From Paenibacillus oryzisoli (GTDB taxonomy: Bacteria; Bacillota; Bacilli; Paenibacillales; NBRC-103111), in the NCBI RefSeq assembly GCF_001653565.1, contig NZ_LYPB01000046.1, forward strand, positions 55,347 to 119,346: a stretch of DNA of 64,000 nt, given 5' to 3'. The notes beneath the pieces are model-generated. The model saw only the letters and a list, made by a program, of their open reading frames with translations. It was not told the origin of the DNA and did not search any database. The position numbers and the translations under genes were made by a program. Every line of letters starts with the position of its first letter. Position 1 is the stretch's first letter. This document shows positions 46,765-56,082 of the stretch, piece after piece.

Positions 46765-48840
46765 CTATTGACGAGCGGCTCTTTTATATTTGAAATCTAG
46801 CAAGGATAGAGCATATGGTATCACGCGACGAGCGATGTCATACGGGTGAACGGCTCCTGCTGGTCCGTCGAATTCTCCTCCAAGCAGGCGAACTTCTGCA
46901 TTCTGATCTATAGCAAAATCCAAGATCAACTCATGAATACGATTGCGGTTGGCTAGTCCCAGTTGTTCAGCCATCGTACGGGCAATATCCTGTATCTTCC
47001 CTTCCAATTCAGTACCTAATTCCTCGCTGAACTCCCGGTCAACCAACCATTCCCAATCCACTGGAAAAGGAAGCGAATCACTAGGGTTAGATGAGGCTAA
47101 CGCAAGATGAGGAGCAATATGAATCGTTTCCCAAGAACCGCCGGGCTGCTTGAACAAATAGACACGAATATGAAGCGAATGACCGTCATGCGTCCTACTA
47201 TCCACTTGTTGGATGAGGATATAACTGGATTCACTAAACAAATCCAAGAACGAGAGAAATTCCGCCTCTTCAAAGGAATGCAGATATGCGCCATCTCTAA
47301 CCACATAACGAGTAGGAAACCGTTGAATCATTATGATATCTTCCAATTCTTGCGCATTATCGGACTTCATCATAACGAAGCGATGTCGATCCACAAAATC
47401 CTTAGCTTCCTCTCGATTCTCAGGACGTATAGAAGACGGCAGGTGTTTCGCCAGTAGAGGGTGTCTGGACGCAATAGCGAAAAATAGCGCAGAAGGAACA
47501 AACCCTTTGGGTTCTCTGGCCGTTAATAGCATATTCGATTTGGATCGATACAGCTCATGTGAAGCATCCACATCCTCTTGCTCCATTAAGTTATATACAA
47601 CATCCGGAAAGGCAAAATTTCTAGCGACCCACTCCGTCCCTTCTCGCCAAAATCCGGAGATCGATCCCGCCCTGAAACGAACATCTTCCAGCAAAAAATA
47701 GACCAATTGAACATGATGGGCTTGCGCAACCAACGCGTACGCTTCCATATCCTGCAGCGATGGGGCTGTCCTGAATAACAAACCCAACGTAGTAAAAGAA
47801 AAATTGTTAGACGGTGTCAACATCTCATCTTGAAGAGCATTCTCAGCTATGTATTTCACATAGGCTACGGCTTCTACAGCTCGCTCTTGTTCATGATACA
47901 ATGTGCCAGGACATGTGTTAGCTTCATAGAACCAAATGCGCCGCTGCGAATCAATCGCCAGGTCTATACCTAGCTCGTTCAATGGATAAGCGTAGTGGGA
48001 ATCAATGAATTCAGCGAGTTCCAGGCCTATCTTAGTCAGTACGGGAGGAAAGAACTCATGATCATCAGGAAATACACGCTGTAAGAAGCTATACAATTCT
48101 TCTGTGCGACCACTAATGCTCACATTACTTGTAATTGTATCTTTTGCGCCAATGCGAGGATAAATAATAGTAACTTGCCAATTCCCTTCACCATTACGCT
48201 GAACAAGAACACGGAAATCGAAGGGTTCCCCTTCTGGGGTCAGACACACGATATAGGGCTGAATCATAAAATCTTTTTTCAAATTCACCACATAGTCTTG
48301 CATGTCTTCGCGATTCAGCCAAATCCAGTCTGCTCCCTGCTGCAAACCATATTGACTCTCCTTATAAATCAACGCCTGGACACCTACGCCGCGACTGCCT
48401 TGCACGGGTTTAATGACCAGTTTGGCGTGCGACGCCAACAGCTCATCAATCTGATCCACACTGCTTAGGATGGCTGTCGGAACTATAAATGGCGCTAAGG
48501 AGGGGAAAGATGAAACCATCTTCGTAATCTCCCATTTATCATCAATTAAAAATGCGGTAAACGGAACGATTTTCCTGAAAATCAACTCTTTATCCGAACG
48601 TCTGCGCGGCCCCCATGGTCTCACATTCATAACCGCCTGCGGAAATGGGAACGTACCTTGCACCCAGCGCTCCCCGTCAAAAATCGTGCCGTCAATTTTT
48701 TGAAAATCCAAATTAATGCCTAATTCATTGAAGAATACCAATTCAACCTTTTGTTTGACCGACTCCGCGACAATCGCCTGTACACGTTTCTCCGTCATTA
48801 CCGCAAAAGGATCATTAGGATGAAATACACCAAGCAGCAC
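46765..48840 (-). CDS. Tandem YheC/YheD ATP-grasp fusion with degenerate second half
   Basis: 691 residues, twice the usual size. Half 1 (about 1-335) has intact motifs: VIKPVQGSRGVGV (Lys144), DFRVLVQRNG and GIDLAIDSQRRIWFYEANTCPG (Glu306, Asn308). Half 2 (about 345-691) repeats the layout (TTLGLLFRTAPSLQDMEAYALVAQAHHVQLVYFLLEDVRF, HIRVYLFKQPGGSWE, VDWEWLVDREF) and resembles the single-domain protein at 43681 more than half 1. Its lysine loop reads FVMMKSDNAQE without the Gly-rich turn, and EAN has become GGE (654-656). It should therefore be a non-catalytic partner domain. The gene converges on the SLH gene. Confidence 0.87.
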   Translation of the reverse strand: MLLGVFHPNDPFAVMTEKRVQAIVAESVKQKVELVFFNELGINLDFQKIDGTIFDGERWVQGTFPFPQAVMNVRPWGPRRRSDKELIFRKIVPFTAFLIDDKWEITKMVSSFPSLAPFIVPTAILSSVDQIDELLASHAKLVIKPVQGSRGVGVQALIYKESQYGLQQGADWIWLNREDMQDYVVNLKKDFMIQPYIVCLTPEGEPFDFRVLVQRNGEGNWQVTIIYPRIGAKDTITSNVSISGRTEELYSFLQRVFPDDHEFFPPVLTKIGLELAEFIDSHYAYPLNELGIDLAIDSQRRIWFYEANTCPGTLYHEQERAVEAVAYVKYIAENALQDEMLTPSNNFSFTTLGLLFRTAPSLQDMEAYALVAQAHHVQLVYFLLEDVRFRAGSISGFWREGTEWVARNFAFPDVVYNLMEQEDVDASHELYRSKSNMLLTAREPKGFVPSALFFAIASRHPLLAKHLPSSIRPENREEAKDFVDRHRFVMMKSDNAQELEDIIMIQRFPTRYVVRDGAYLHSFEEAEFLSFLDLFSESSYILIQQVDSRTHDGHSLHIRVYLFKQPGGSWETIHIAPHLALASSNPSDSLPFPVDWEWLVDREFSEELGTELEGKIQDIARTMAEQLGLANRNRIHELILDFAIDQNAEVRLLGGEFDGPAGAVHPYDIARRVIPYALSLLDFKYKRAARQ

Positions 48841-48933
48841 TACGATTTCCTCCTCTTAAACACTTACATATAAGCCTATTATATCATTGAATTGTCAATG
48901 TTACTGGCATCCATTATATGGGTAGGAGAAGTG

Positions 48934-48964
48934 AAGCCAGCAAACACAAGGGTTTGCTGGCTTC
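48934..48964. terminator. Hairpin downstream of the PhyH gene
   Basis: AAGCCAGCAAAC and GTTTGCTGGCTT pair around ACAAGG, 47 bp after the dioxygenase stop on the minus strand. The T-tract is weak. Confidence 0.65.
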
Positions 48965-49010
48965 TATATTGATTACCTATATCATACATGCATTAGCAGC
49001 AATATCGGGC

Positions 49011-49838
49011 TTACTTATAGACACTTTTCCCAGCATCCTGCACGTATAACCCCTTCAATGGTACCATTGACTCCTGCGGGACATAATATTTAAACGGATC
49101 TATGTCAATAACGCCCAATAACTGCTTGCGCTCAGGCGATGCATTTTCCAACAAACGGTCAGAAGCGTTGCGGTAATCAATAGGCCTCATCCAGATCGGA
49201 CTGTATCCTAGAAATAATTGTCTGCGTGTAAACTCAGAGCGGTTAGGTGCTCCGGCGTGCCATAAATTCTGTGGGAAAATAAACACATCCCCAGGTTTAC
49301 CACAGACTTGTATTTCGCCGGACACAAGACCATTCACGTCCTGACTCTCCGGATGAAACGGCTTATTGTGAGAGCCCGGAATTACTTTGGTATTGCCGCG
49401 ATCCGGCTGTGACATGTCGCTTAGGATATAGCACGTTTTAATATAATACGTAGAGGTGATGCCATTTTGTTGCGGGAACTGCGGATGCGGTCCGTCTTGA
49501 TGCCAGTTAATGAAGCTGTGTGACTCGGTTTTCACATCGTTCGGATTCGGTTTCCGAATGGTTAAATGTGAAATATGCAGTTGAATGTTAAAACCGAGCA
49601 AATTGACCATGAGCGGGAGTAGAGATGGCTCATCGATCAATGCAGCAATTTCGTCGTCGCGCTCTACACTGTTATAAATATTATAGGCTAAGGATTCTGG
49701 TTCCTCAGCAACGATCCTGTCAATGGCGGCATTCAACCGATTGACTTTATCTTCCGATAAAATACCAGGTAAAATCAAATAACCATCCTCGTTAAATTGT
49801 TGGATTAATGCGGGAATATCTAAACTTTTTGTCGTCAT
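49011..49838 (-). CDS. Phytanoyl-CoA dioxygenase (PhyH)-family oxygenase
   Basis: 275 residues of Fe(II)/2-oxoglutarate dioxygenase fold. His113 and Asp115 in FINWHQDGPH and the distal His194 in NLWHAGAPNRSEFTRRQLFLGY form the iron triad, with Arg205/206 placed for 2-oxoglutarate. Substrate cannot be read; family members hydroxylate lipids, amino acids or secondary metabolites. It is a single gene; AAGGAG precedes the start. Confidence 0.87.
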   Translation of the reverse strand: MTTKSLDIPALIQQFNEDGYLILPGILSEDKVNRLNAAIDRIVAEEPESLAYNIYNSVERDDEIAALIDEPSLLPLMVNLLGFNIQLHISHLTIRKPNPNDVKTESHSFINWHQDGPHPQFPQQNGITSTYYIKTCYILSDMSQPDRGNTKVIPGSHNKPFHPESQDVNGLVSGEIQVCGKPGDVFIFPQNLWHAGAPNRSEFTRRQLFLGYSPIWMRPIDYRNASDRLLENASPERKQLLGVIDIDPFKYYVPQESMVPLKGLYVQDAGKSVYK

Positions 49839-50388
49839 AGCGAATCACTCCTTGTAAAAGATGTATAATGATACTTTATTCTAAAAATTTACTCGTGTAA
49901 ATAGTTATTTTTAAGGGAGGAAAGGAATCATTTCAAGGTTAGCCGGATCACCATCTTTTGTTTGTTGAACGGCTTATTCATTGCCAGGTTCCGGTTAGAA
50001 TACCAATCAAGGTAGCCTGACGAATGTTCGTTTCCATCATGAACAAGATCCAACCGATCAGTTAGGGAATGCAAGCGGGAATAACAGATTGCGTAATAAT
50101 TGATAAGCAGCTTGCTCCTGTAGATCTTAGGGAGAATAAAAATAACTGGATTTTCTCCATCTAAATCAGAGTATAACTACCCCTTTAAGGCGTTTAACTG
50201 GATTTCCTCCATCTATTTTCGCTCGAAGAGTTACATTCTGGGAAAATAGCCTAAAATAAAGGGAGAAAATCCAGTTATTCTGCAAAAAGCCGGGATTATG
50301 CTTGAATTAGCTGTAGAAAATCCAGTTATTCGCTTGGGTCTCGTCCTGGGGTGCAGCCATACACCTAACACGTGCAGTTCAATCTAAC
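49839..50388. repeat. 550-bp gene-free tract with four copies of a 51-bp-period repeat
   Basis: TAACTGGATTTTCTCCATCTA at 50145-50165 has the variant TAACTGGATTTCCTCCATCTA at 50197-50217, 52 bp on. Two inverted copies (AGAAAATCCAGTTATT at 50264-50279 and 50315-50330) are 51 bp apart, so the tract is two direct copies facing two inverted ones. The fourth is preceded by ATTAGCTGTA, as in the repeat at 1415. The left part (49860-50140) shows nothing recognisable beyond AT-rich promoter-like sequence. Confidence 0.8.
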
Positions 50389-52701
50389 CTACTTATTGAC
50401 TGCAATAACAAGCTCCCCAGCAAACATTCCTTCAGCGAACGCTGACAATACAACGCGTCCCTCAGCACCGGTTAACCGAATAACCGTACTGACGCAGCCT
50501 CGGTACATATGCATCCAAGTATTGTCGTACGTCTCGCTAGAACATAGATCACCATTGTCAACGCCAACGATTTCCGCGGGTCCGGTTACGGCAAAAGTGA
50601 CTTTGGCACTTTCACGAAATACGGGCGTTCCATCCTGATCTACGGCTCGAACCGTGAATAATTGCTGATAACTTTCCTTGGCTTCCAGACGGATCTCCCT
50701 CGTATCAAAGGCAAGTCTCACAGCTGGGCCGGCCGTCTTTAACTGATATTGACACATCTCTTCCCCATGAATGAATCCTCTCAGCGTAATCGTTCCCGGG
50801 AAATAAGGAAGATAACCTGTGATCATTCGATTTGGATGTGAAGATGGCTTCAGCACATGGAACTGTTTCCCGTTCAACTCCAGGGTCACTTCCTCACAAT
50901 TTGAAGCAATCATATACGGAATGACGGTTTTGTTGAATTGAGGGAAATTCCAATGACTCGCATACCGAGGCGCATCCCAATGTTCCTTCGCCCCCTCATC
51001 TTGCAACGAATAATCCATCACCGCCAGATAGACCATCGGTTTCTCCGACCAGTAACTTTCATATAAATACGAAAGCGGCTTCCGCTCATTGTTCGTCGAG
51101 AATAAGGAGCCCGCCCATCCTTTGGCTGGATACCCCATCGACTCACCGAGGTAATCAATCCCTGTCCATAGCATGCCGCCAATGACATAATCATGTTTCT
51201 CAACGTCCAGCCAAGGCACTTCGTCACTAAAATTTTGCATCTGATCCGGGTGCCCTCTAAAGAATTGGTAGGTTTCCGATCCCAGAATTAATTTATCCGG
51301 CATAGCCTCATGAATGGCAGGGTACCACTGCTCCTGATAATTGCAACTTAGTACATCGACATGCTCAGCAATCCTTCGGATGCGCTCGATTCGCTCGTCG
51401 TTATTATAAATTTCCGTATCACTGACTTCATCTACAAATTGTTGAATATCCTTGACCTGAGATAAGTCAACCTCACTGTCATATTTAAAATGCGGGTTCA
51501 TGGCATAAGAGACAGGTCTCGTATCATCAAGCGTAAGCAGATGTTCTTTCAGCATTTTCAGAATGCTGATCATGGATGCCTGCCCTTGATGTTCTACCTC
51601 GTTCCCAACGCCCCATATAAAAATACAGGGATGGTTCCGGTCTCTTTTTACCATACAGGCCAGGTCCTTCTGCCATTCCGTCTCAAAATATCTGCGATAA
51701 GAACCTCCCGTCCACTTATCGAACGGCTCTTCATAAACGAGCAATCCCAGTTCATCACAGATGTCCAGAATTTCAGAGGCTGGCATGTGGTGAGCTGTAC
51801 GAATCGCATTGCATCCCATCGCTTTGAATGTAACTAACCGCTCTCTCCAAATTTCCGAAGGAACGGCAACTCCGAGACAGCTGGCGTCTTGGTGAATGCA
51901 TAAGCCCTTAATCTTCATCCCTTCACCATTGATAAACATCCCTTTACCGGCCTTCATTTCGATTTCTCGAACGCCAATCCGCAATGCGTAGCTATCCAGG
52001 ACATGCTCCCTCTCATAGAGAGACAATTCCACATGATACAGATGTGGGTGATCAGGACTCCATAACTTCACCTGAGGAATTTCAATGCGGATTATCCCGT
52101 TATCCGAATCGCCAGTAATACGCACACTTTCATCCGAAATACACGCTTTAACCAAGGAAGAGCTCCCTGTTGCAATGGTAACAATGCCCGTTTCACCTTG
52201 GATGCTTGTTTTCACCTGAATGTCTTCCGGTTTCAGATGATTCTCGTTCAATTCGAGCAGCTTCACCGTTCTGTAGATACCTGCCCCCGAATACCATCGG
52301 TCCGCCGGGGTAGCCGTGTTATCCACTTTCACCAGAATGAGATTATCCCCTTCATGCAAGTAATCTGTGATATCCAGCGTAAACATGGAATAGCCATATT
52401 TTTGCCCACCGACATCGATTCCGTTGACCCAGACCGTACTATTTTCATAGACGCCGTCAAACTGCAGTTGATACACATGGCCTTTCTTCTTCTCTTTCAA
52501 ACTAACTTGTCTTCTATACCAACCAATTCCCCAGCGGTCTCTGAATCCTTGCGCTAACCCCTCTGCCATCGTTCGATTAATAGGCGCATGGATAGCCCAA
52601 TCATGAGGCAAGTGTACGGGCTTAAAGTTGTGATCATGCGGCTCCAATAATGTAAATTCCCATCCAGTCATCAATTGTGTTTCTATACGTGTCATGCTCA
52701 T
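50389..52701 (-). CDS. Glycoside hydrolase family 2 (beta-galactosidase-like)
   Basis: 770 residues. The jelly-roll domain (about 10-155: LPHDWAIHAP, GWYRRQVSL, GVYENSTVWVNG), the Ig domain (to about 245) and the TIM barrel (AIRTAHHMPASEILDICDELGLLVYEE) are in standard order. Acid/base Glu368 is in GVGNEVEHQ and nucleophile Glu476 in LILGSETYQFF. A C-terminal Ig-like domain has QLFTVRAVDQDGTPVFRESAKVTF. No signal peptide: it should cleave imported beta-galactosides or beta-glucuronides. ATG 52701 and ATG 52695 are both possible after AAAGGA. It starts one base after the permease stop at 52703. Confidence 0.9.
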   Translation of the reverse strand: MSMTRIETQLMTGWEFTLLEPHDHNFKPVHLPHDWAIHAPINRTMAEGLAQGFRDRWGIGWYRRQVSLKEKKKGHVYQLQFDGVYENSTVWVNGIDVGGQKYGYSMFTLDITDYLHEGDNLILVKVDNTATPADRWYSGAGIYRTVKLLELNENHLKPEDIQVKTSIQGETGIVTIATGSSSLVKACISDESVRITGDSDNGIIRIEIPQVKLWSPDHPHLYHVELSLYEREHVLDSYALRIGVREIEMKAGKGMFINGEGMKIKGLCIHQDASCLGVAVPSEIWRERLVTFKAMGCNAIRTAHHMPASEILDICDELGLLVYEEPFDKWTGGSYRRYFETEWQKDLACMVKRDRNHPCIFIWGVGNEVEHQGQASMISILKMLKEHLLTLDDTRPVSYAMNPHFKYDSEVDLSQVKDIQQFVDEVSDTEIYNNDERIERIRRIAEHVDVLSCNYQEQWYPAIHEAMPDKLILGSETYQFFRGHPDQMQNFSDEVPWLDVEKHDYVIGGMLWTGIDYLGESMGYPAKGWAGSLFSTNNERKPLSYLYESYWSEKPMVYLAVMDYSLQDEGAKEHWDAPRYASHWNFPQFNKTVIPYMIASNCEEVTLELNGKQFHVLKPSSHPNRMITGYLPYFPGTITLRGFIHGEEMCQYQLKTAGPAVRLAFDTREIRLEAKESYQQLFTVRAVDQDGTPVFRESAKVTFAVTGPAEIVGVDNGDLCSSETYDNTWMHMYRGCVSTVIRLTGAEGRVVLSAFAEGMFAGELVIAVNK

Positions 52702-52702
52702 C

Positions 52703-53551
52703 TCATCCTTTCAGTCCCGTGGTGCTAATACCGTCCACAATATAACGTTGGAAAATAAAAAATACGATAACAGGCGGAAGCAACGATAAACTAGCCATCG
52801 CGAACATCGCAGACCAATCGGTTTGCGAACTCGGATCAGCAAACATCCGCAGCGCTACGCTGACCGTATACATCTTCGGCTTTCCTAGATAAATCATCGC
52901 TTCATAGAACTTATCCCAGGTCCAGTAGAATTCAAAGATCGCCGACGTAACAAGTGCCGGTACAATCAAGGGAATAATAATTTTGAGGTAAATGCCAAAA
53001 CGATTACAGCCGTCCATCTTCGCCGACTCATCGAGTTCATACGGAATGGTCCGGATAAACTGCATGATGAGGAAGATAAAGAATGCACTGCCAAAAAACG
53101 CAGGGACGACTAACGGAAGAATCGTATTAATCCATTGCATTTTATAAAAAATAATATATTGCGGGATTAGGATAATTTGCGACGGCAGCAGCATGGTCAC
53201 CATTACGGTAGCAAACCAGAACCCTTTGAACCGAAATTTGATCCGTGCGAAACCGTAAGCAATCAACGAACAAGATAATAGGGCGCCTAAGGTCGAGAGC
53301 AAGACGATAACGATTGTATTGGTAAAAAAGGTGGCAAACGTAATCCCCGCAAATCCTTTCCAACCACGTGCATAGTTAGAGAAGTTCCAGACTTGCGGCA
53401 GCAACGAATGCGATTCAGCAAACACTCTAGCACTTTCTTTGAACGAACTCGCAATCATCCAAACAACGGGATACAACGAGAGCACAGCAATGAGAACGCA
53501 CAGAATCTGGAAACTTAGCTTAGGCAGTAACGATTTCCAAGTTGATGTCAT
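52703..53551 (-). CDS. Sugar ABC importer permease, MalG-like
   Basis: 282 residues, six membrane segments, EAA loop ESAKMDGCNRFGIYLKIIIPLIVPALVT. The start at 53551 (MTSTWKS) follows AAAGGGTGAG by four bases and lies one base after the previous stop; an ATG 21 bases earlier would overlap the neighbour. Confidence 0.92.
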   Translation of the reverse strand: MTSTWKSLLPKLSFQILCVLIAVLSLYPVVWMIASSFKESARVFAESHSLLPQVWNFSNYARGWKGFAGITFATFFTNTIVIVLLSTLGALLSCSLIAYGFARIKFRFKGFWFATVMVTMLLPSQIILIPQYIIFYKMQWINTILPLVVPAFFGSAFFIFLIMQFIRTIPYELDESAKMDGCNRFGIYLKIIIPLIVPALVTSAIFEFYWTWDKFYEAMIYLGKPKMYTVSVALRMFADPSSQTDWSAMFAMASLSLLPPVIVFFIFQRYIVDGISTTGLKG

Positions 53552-53552
53552 T

Positions 53553-54458
53553 TCACTCACCCTTTGATTCATAATGAACCCATGAATTTGACGTTTTGAA
53601 TACGATGGCCGTCAGAATCGCCACAATGACCAGCAGAATACAGGACAGGGCTGACGCGTAACCCATCTCAAATAATTCGAACCCTCTTCGATATACATAC
53701 AGCTGGTAGAACAACGTTTTGTCCAGTGGCCCTCCGCCAGTGATGATCAAACCTTGGGTAAACGTCATGAAACCGCCGATAATTTGCATAATGAGATTGA
53801 AAAAGAGAACAGGACTTAGGAGTGGTAACGTAATCCGGAGGAACCTCTGCCAGCCGTTCGCGCCATCCACGACCGCAGCCTCATAGTACGAAGCAGGAAT
53901 GTTCTTAAGGCCAGCTAGGAAAATAACCATCGGCGATCCGAATTGCCACATGCTGAGCAGAATAATGGAACCTAATGCGGTACTCGGGTCCCCTACCCAC
54001 GAAATATCAGGCGTCTTGCCGAACAGATAACCAATCAGTGAGTTGACGGCCCCTTCTCTTGAGAACAACAATCTCCACATGACGGCCACCGCAACGCTTC
54101 CCCCGATAATCGAAGGAATATAGAAGACCGTACGATAAACACCGATAAAGCGATGTTTGGTATTAAGCAGCATGGCAATCGCGAGCGCTACAATCAGACG
54201 AGCAGGAATCGCAATCAGCACGTAAATGAACGTCACTTTCAGGGACTGGATGAATTTGGGGTCATGCGTTAATATTTCAATATAATTGTCTAATCCCAAC
54301 CACTTTGGGGAAGATAACAAATCATATCTCGTAAATGAAAAATAAATTAAACAAAGCAGCGGAACTAAGGTAAATGCTAAAAATCCGATAATCCACGGCA
54401 ATATAAATAGATATCCTGCTTTATTTTCAAAATCTGAACGTGCTACAGTTTTACTCAC
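53553..54458 (-). CDS. Sugar ABC importer permease, MalF-like
   Basis: 301 residues, six membrane segments (YLFILPWIIGFLAFTLVPLLCLIYFSF at the start), EAA loop EAAVVDGANGWQRFLRITLPLLSP. Second gene of the importer operon. No ATPase gene is present. Confidence 0.93.
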   Translation of the reverse strand: MSKTVARSDFENKAGYLFILPWIIGFLAFTLVPLLCLIYFSFTRYDLLSSPKWLGLDNYIEILTHDPKFIQSLKVTFIYVLIAIPARLIVALAIAMLLNTKHRFIGVYRTVFYIPSIIGGSVAVAVMWRLLFSREGAVNSLIGYLFGKTPDISWVGDPSTALGSIILLSMWQFGSPMVIFLAGLKNIPASYYEAAVVDGANGWQRFLRITLPLLSPVLFFNLIMQIIGGFMTFTQGLIITGGGPLDKTLFYQLYVYRRGFELFEMGYASALSCILLVIVAILTAIVFKTSNSWVHYESKGE

Positions 54459-54512
54459 TTCCCGTCACCTCTTCCGCGACCTACTTGTCAGCTATCTATC
54501 GCTCCCTATTAG

Positions 54513-54536
54513 AAAGGCAGCCGTATAGGCTGCCTT
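54513..54536 (-). other. Intercistronic hairpin after the binding-protein gene
   Basis: AAGGCAGCC, loop of five, GGCTGCCTT in the 98-bp gap between the binding protein and the first permease. Such hairpins commonly protect the binding-protein mRNA end or terminate part of the transcripts, raising binding protein over permease. Confidence 0.75.
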
Positions 54537-54556
54537 GACGAACTGCACAACAAATT

Positions 54557-55903
54557 TTATTTCTTATTCTTATCCAAAATTTTAACGGACTCACTCTTCA
54601 GCGTCGCATAGGCTTGCTCAGGTGTCGTTTTGTTATATAGGATCTGCTGTTCCAAATCCAACATAAGCTTCTCGATTTCGGTAGAGCCAGCTGGCGGCTG
54701 AGGGTCCATCGGCGAGCTTGCTTTGGCAACCTGATCGATATAGGCAGCCGTTACCTTCTGCGCTGGCGTAAAGCCATCTTTGATACCATCCCTAACTTTA
54801 CCCGCTACCGGCATCCCTCTCTCTGCATTCAACACTTTATTCGCATCTACATTGTTAACGAAGTACGAGATGAACTTAGCCGCTTCTTCTTTATTCGTAG
54901 AGTTTACTGGAATGGAGAAGTGATTGCCTGGACGCAAATCCATGGCTTTCGCCCCGTTAGGTCCAGGAAGAGGAATCAGCTTTAATTCCTTGCCAGCCGC
55001 TTTGGAAATACTCTCAAACTGATTGGTATAAATAATATTAACCGCTGCTTTCTTCTTGGCGAGATTGGACTCTTCTGGCGATTTGATCGAAAGGATGACA
55101 TCAATCGGAGGAATCAAGCCGTCTTTGCTCCAATTCTTTTTCATCGTATAGAAGTCTACAAACGTTTTTTCATTGAAACCGATTCCTGTTTTATCTGCGT
55201 ATTGAACCTGTCCCATCTGCCTAGCATAATAAGGGAACATGAAGTTTTCGCCAAGCAGATCGTCAGCGCCGTACACGCCTGTAACCGCCTTCAACTTGAC
55301 CAAATCCTTCCCGAGATCTTCCCATGTCGCATAACCATTCTCCGGAATCGTCAATCCTGCTTTTTGATACGCTTCTGGATCTACAACCATCGCCTTTGCA
55401 TTGACGCCAAGAGGGATGCCATACAGCTTTCCTCCAAGCTTACCGCTAGACAAGGCACTCTCACTGATATCACTGACATCGAGAAGCTTCTTCGCCACCA
55501 AATCATCTAGAGGTGCAATTAAATTCTTATCCATGAACTGCTGCGTGTCGGCCGATCCTACATAGTATTGCAGCACATCGGGCATATTGTTCGTCGCTGC
55601 TTGCAGCGTAACTTTCTGCCAATAACCGTCAAACCCTTGGAATTCAGGTTGGAAAGACACATTCGGATGATCCTTCTTGTACATGTCCAGCACTTTATTG
55701 GTAGCATCGTGTCTAGGCTGAGACCCCCACCACAACACTCGCAACGTGCTATCTTTCGCGCTTGCCGTTTGGCTTGGAGCGCTTGACGTCGCTGCTGTTG
55801 TTGCTGCTGTACCCCCATCTTTCGTTCCGCTGGAACAACCCGCTAGTGCTATAGTAACCGCCAAACTTGCCACGATCGGTGTCATCGCTTTATATTTTTT
55901 CAT
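54557..55903 (-). CDS. Extracellular sugar-binding lipoprotein, MalE/UgpB-like
   Basis: 448 residues. Lipobox IALAGC (Cys near 24) follows MKKYKAMTPIVASLAVT; then ALA/THR/SER linker and the family 1 binding fold (LRVLWWGSQPRHDATNKVLDMYKKDHPNVSFQPEFQGFDGYWQKVTLQAA). ATG 55903 has GGAGGG upstream; a longer open frame is rejected. First gene of the importer-GH2 operon. Confidence 0.93.
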   Translation of the reverse strand: MKKYKAMTPIVASLAVTIALAGCSSGTKDGGTAATTAATSSAPSQTASAKDSTLRVLWWGSQPRHDATNKVLDMYKKDHPNVSFQPEFQGFDGYWQKVTLQAATNNMPDVLQYYVGSADTQQFMDKNLIAPLDDLVAKKLLDVSDISESALSSGKLGGKLYGIPLGVNAKAMVVDPEAYQKAGLTIPENGYATWEDLGKDLVKLKAVTGVYGADDLLGENFMFPYYARQMGQVQYADKTGIGFNEKTFVDFYTMKKNWSKDGLIPPIDVILSIKSPEESNLAKKKAAVNIIYTNQFESISKAAGKELKLIPLPGPNGAKAMDLRPGNHFSIPVNSTNKEEAAKFISYFVNNVDANKVLNAERGMPVAGKVRDGIKDGFTPAQKVTAAYIDQVAKASSPMDPQPPAGSTEIEKLMLDLEQQILYNKTTPEQAYATLKSESVKILDKNKK

Positions 55904-56082
55904 CTCAAAAACCCTCCTGTCATATACATTCCTGTGGGAAACTATGTGATCGATAACCAATGGCTATTTTCGGGCCCTGAGAATACCATTTGTCTTGCTT
56001 TCATCGTACCGCTACGGGGCTTTCGGGACAATGTAATAACTCGATGATCTCTATGCAAAAACTCTACTTCTTCCCCTCGCCC

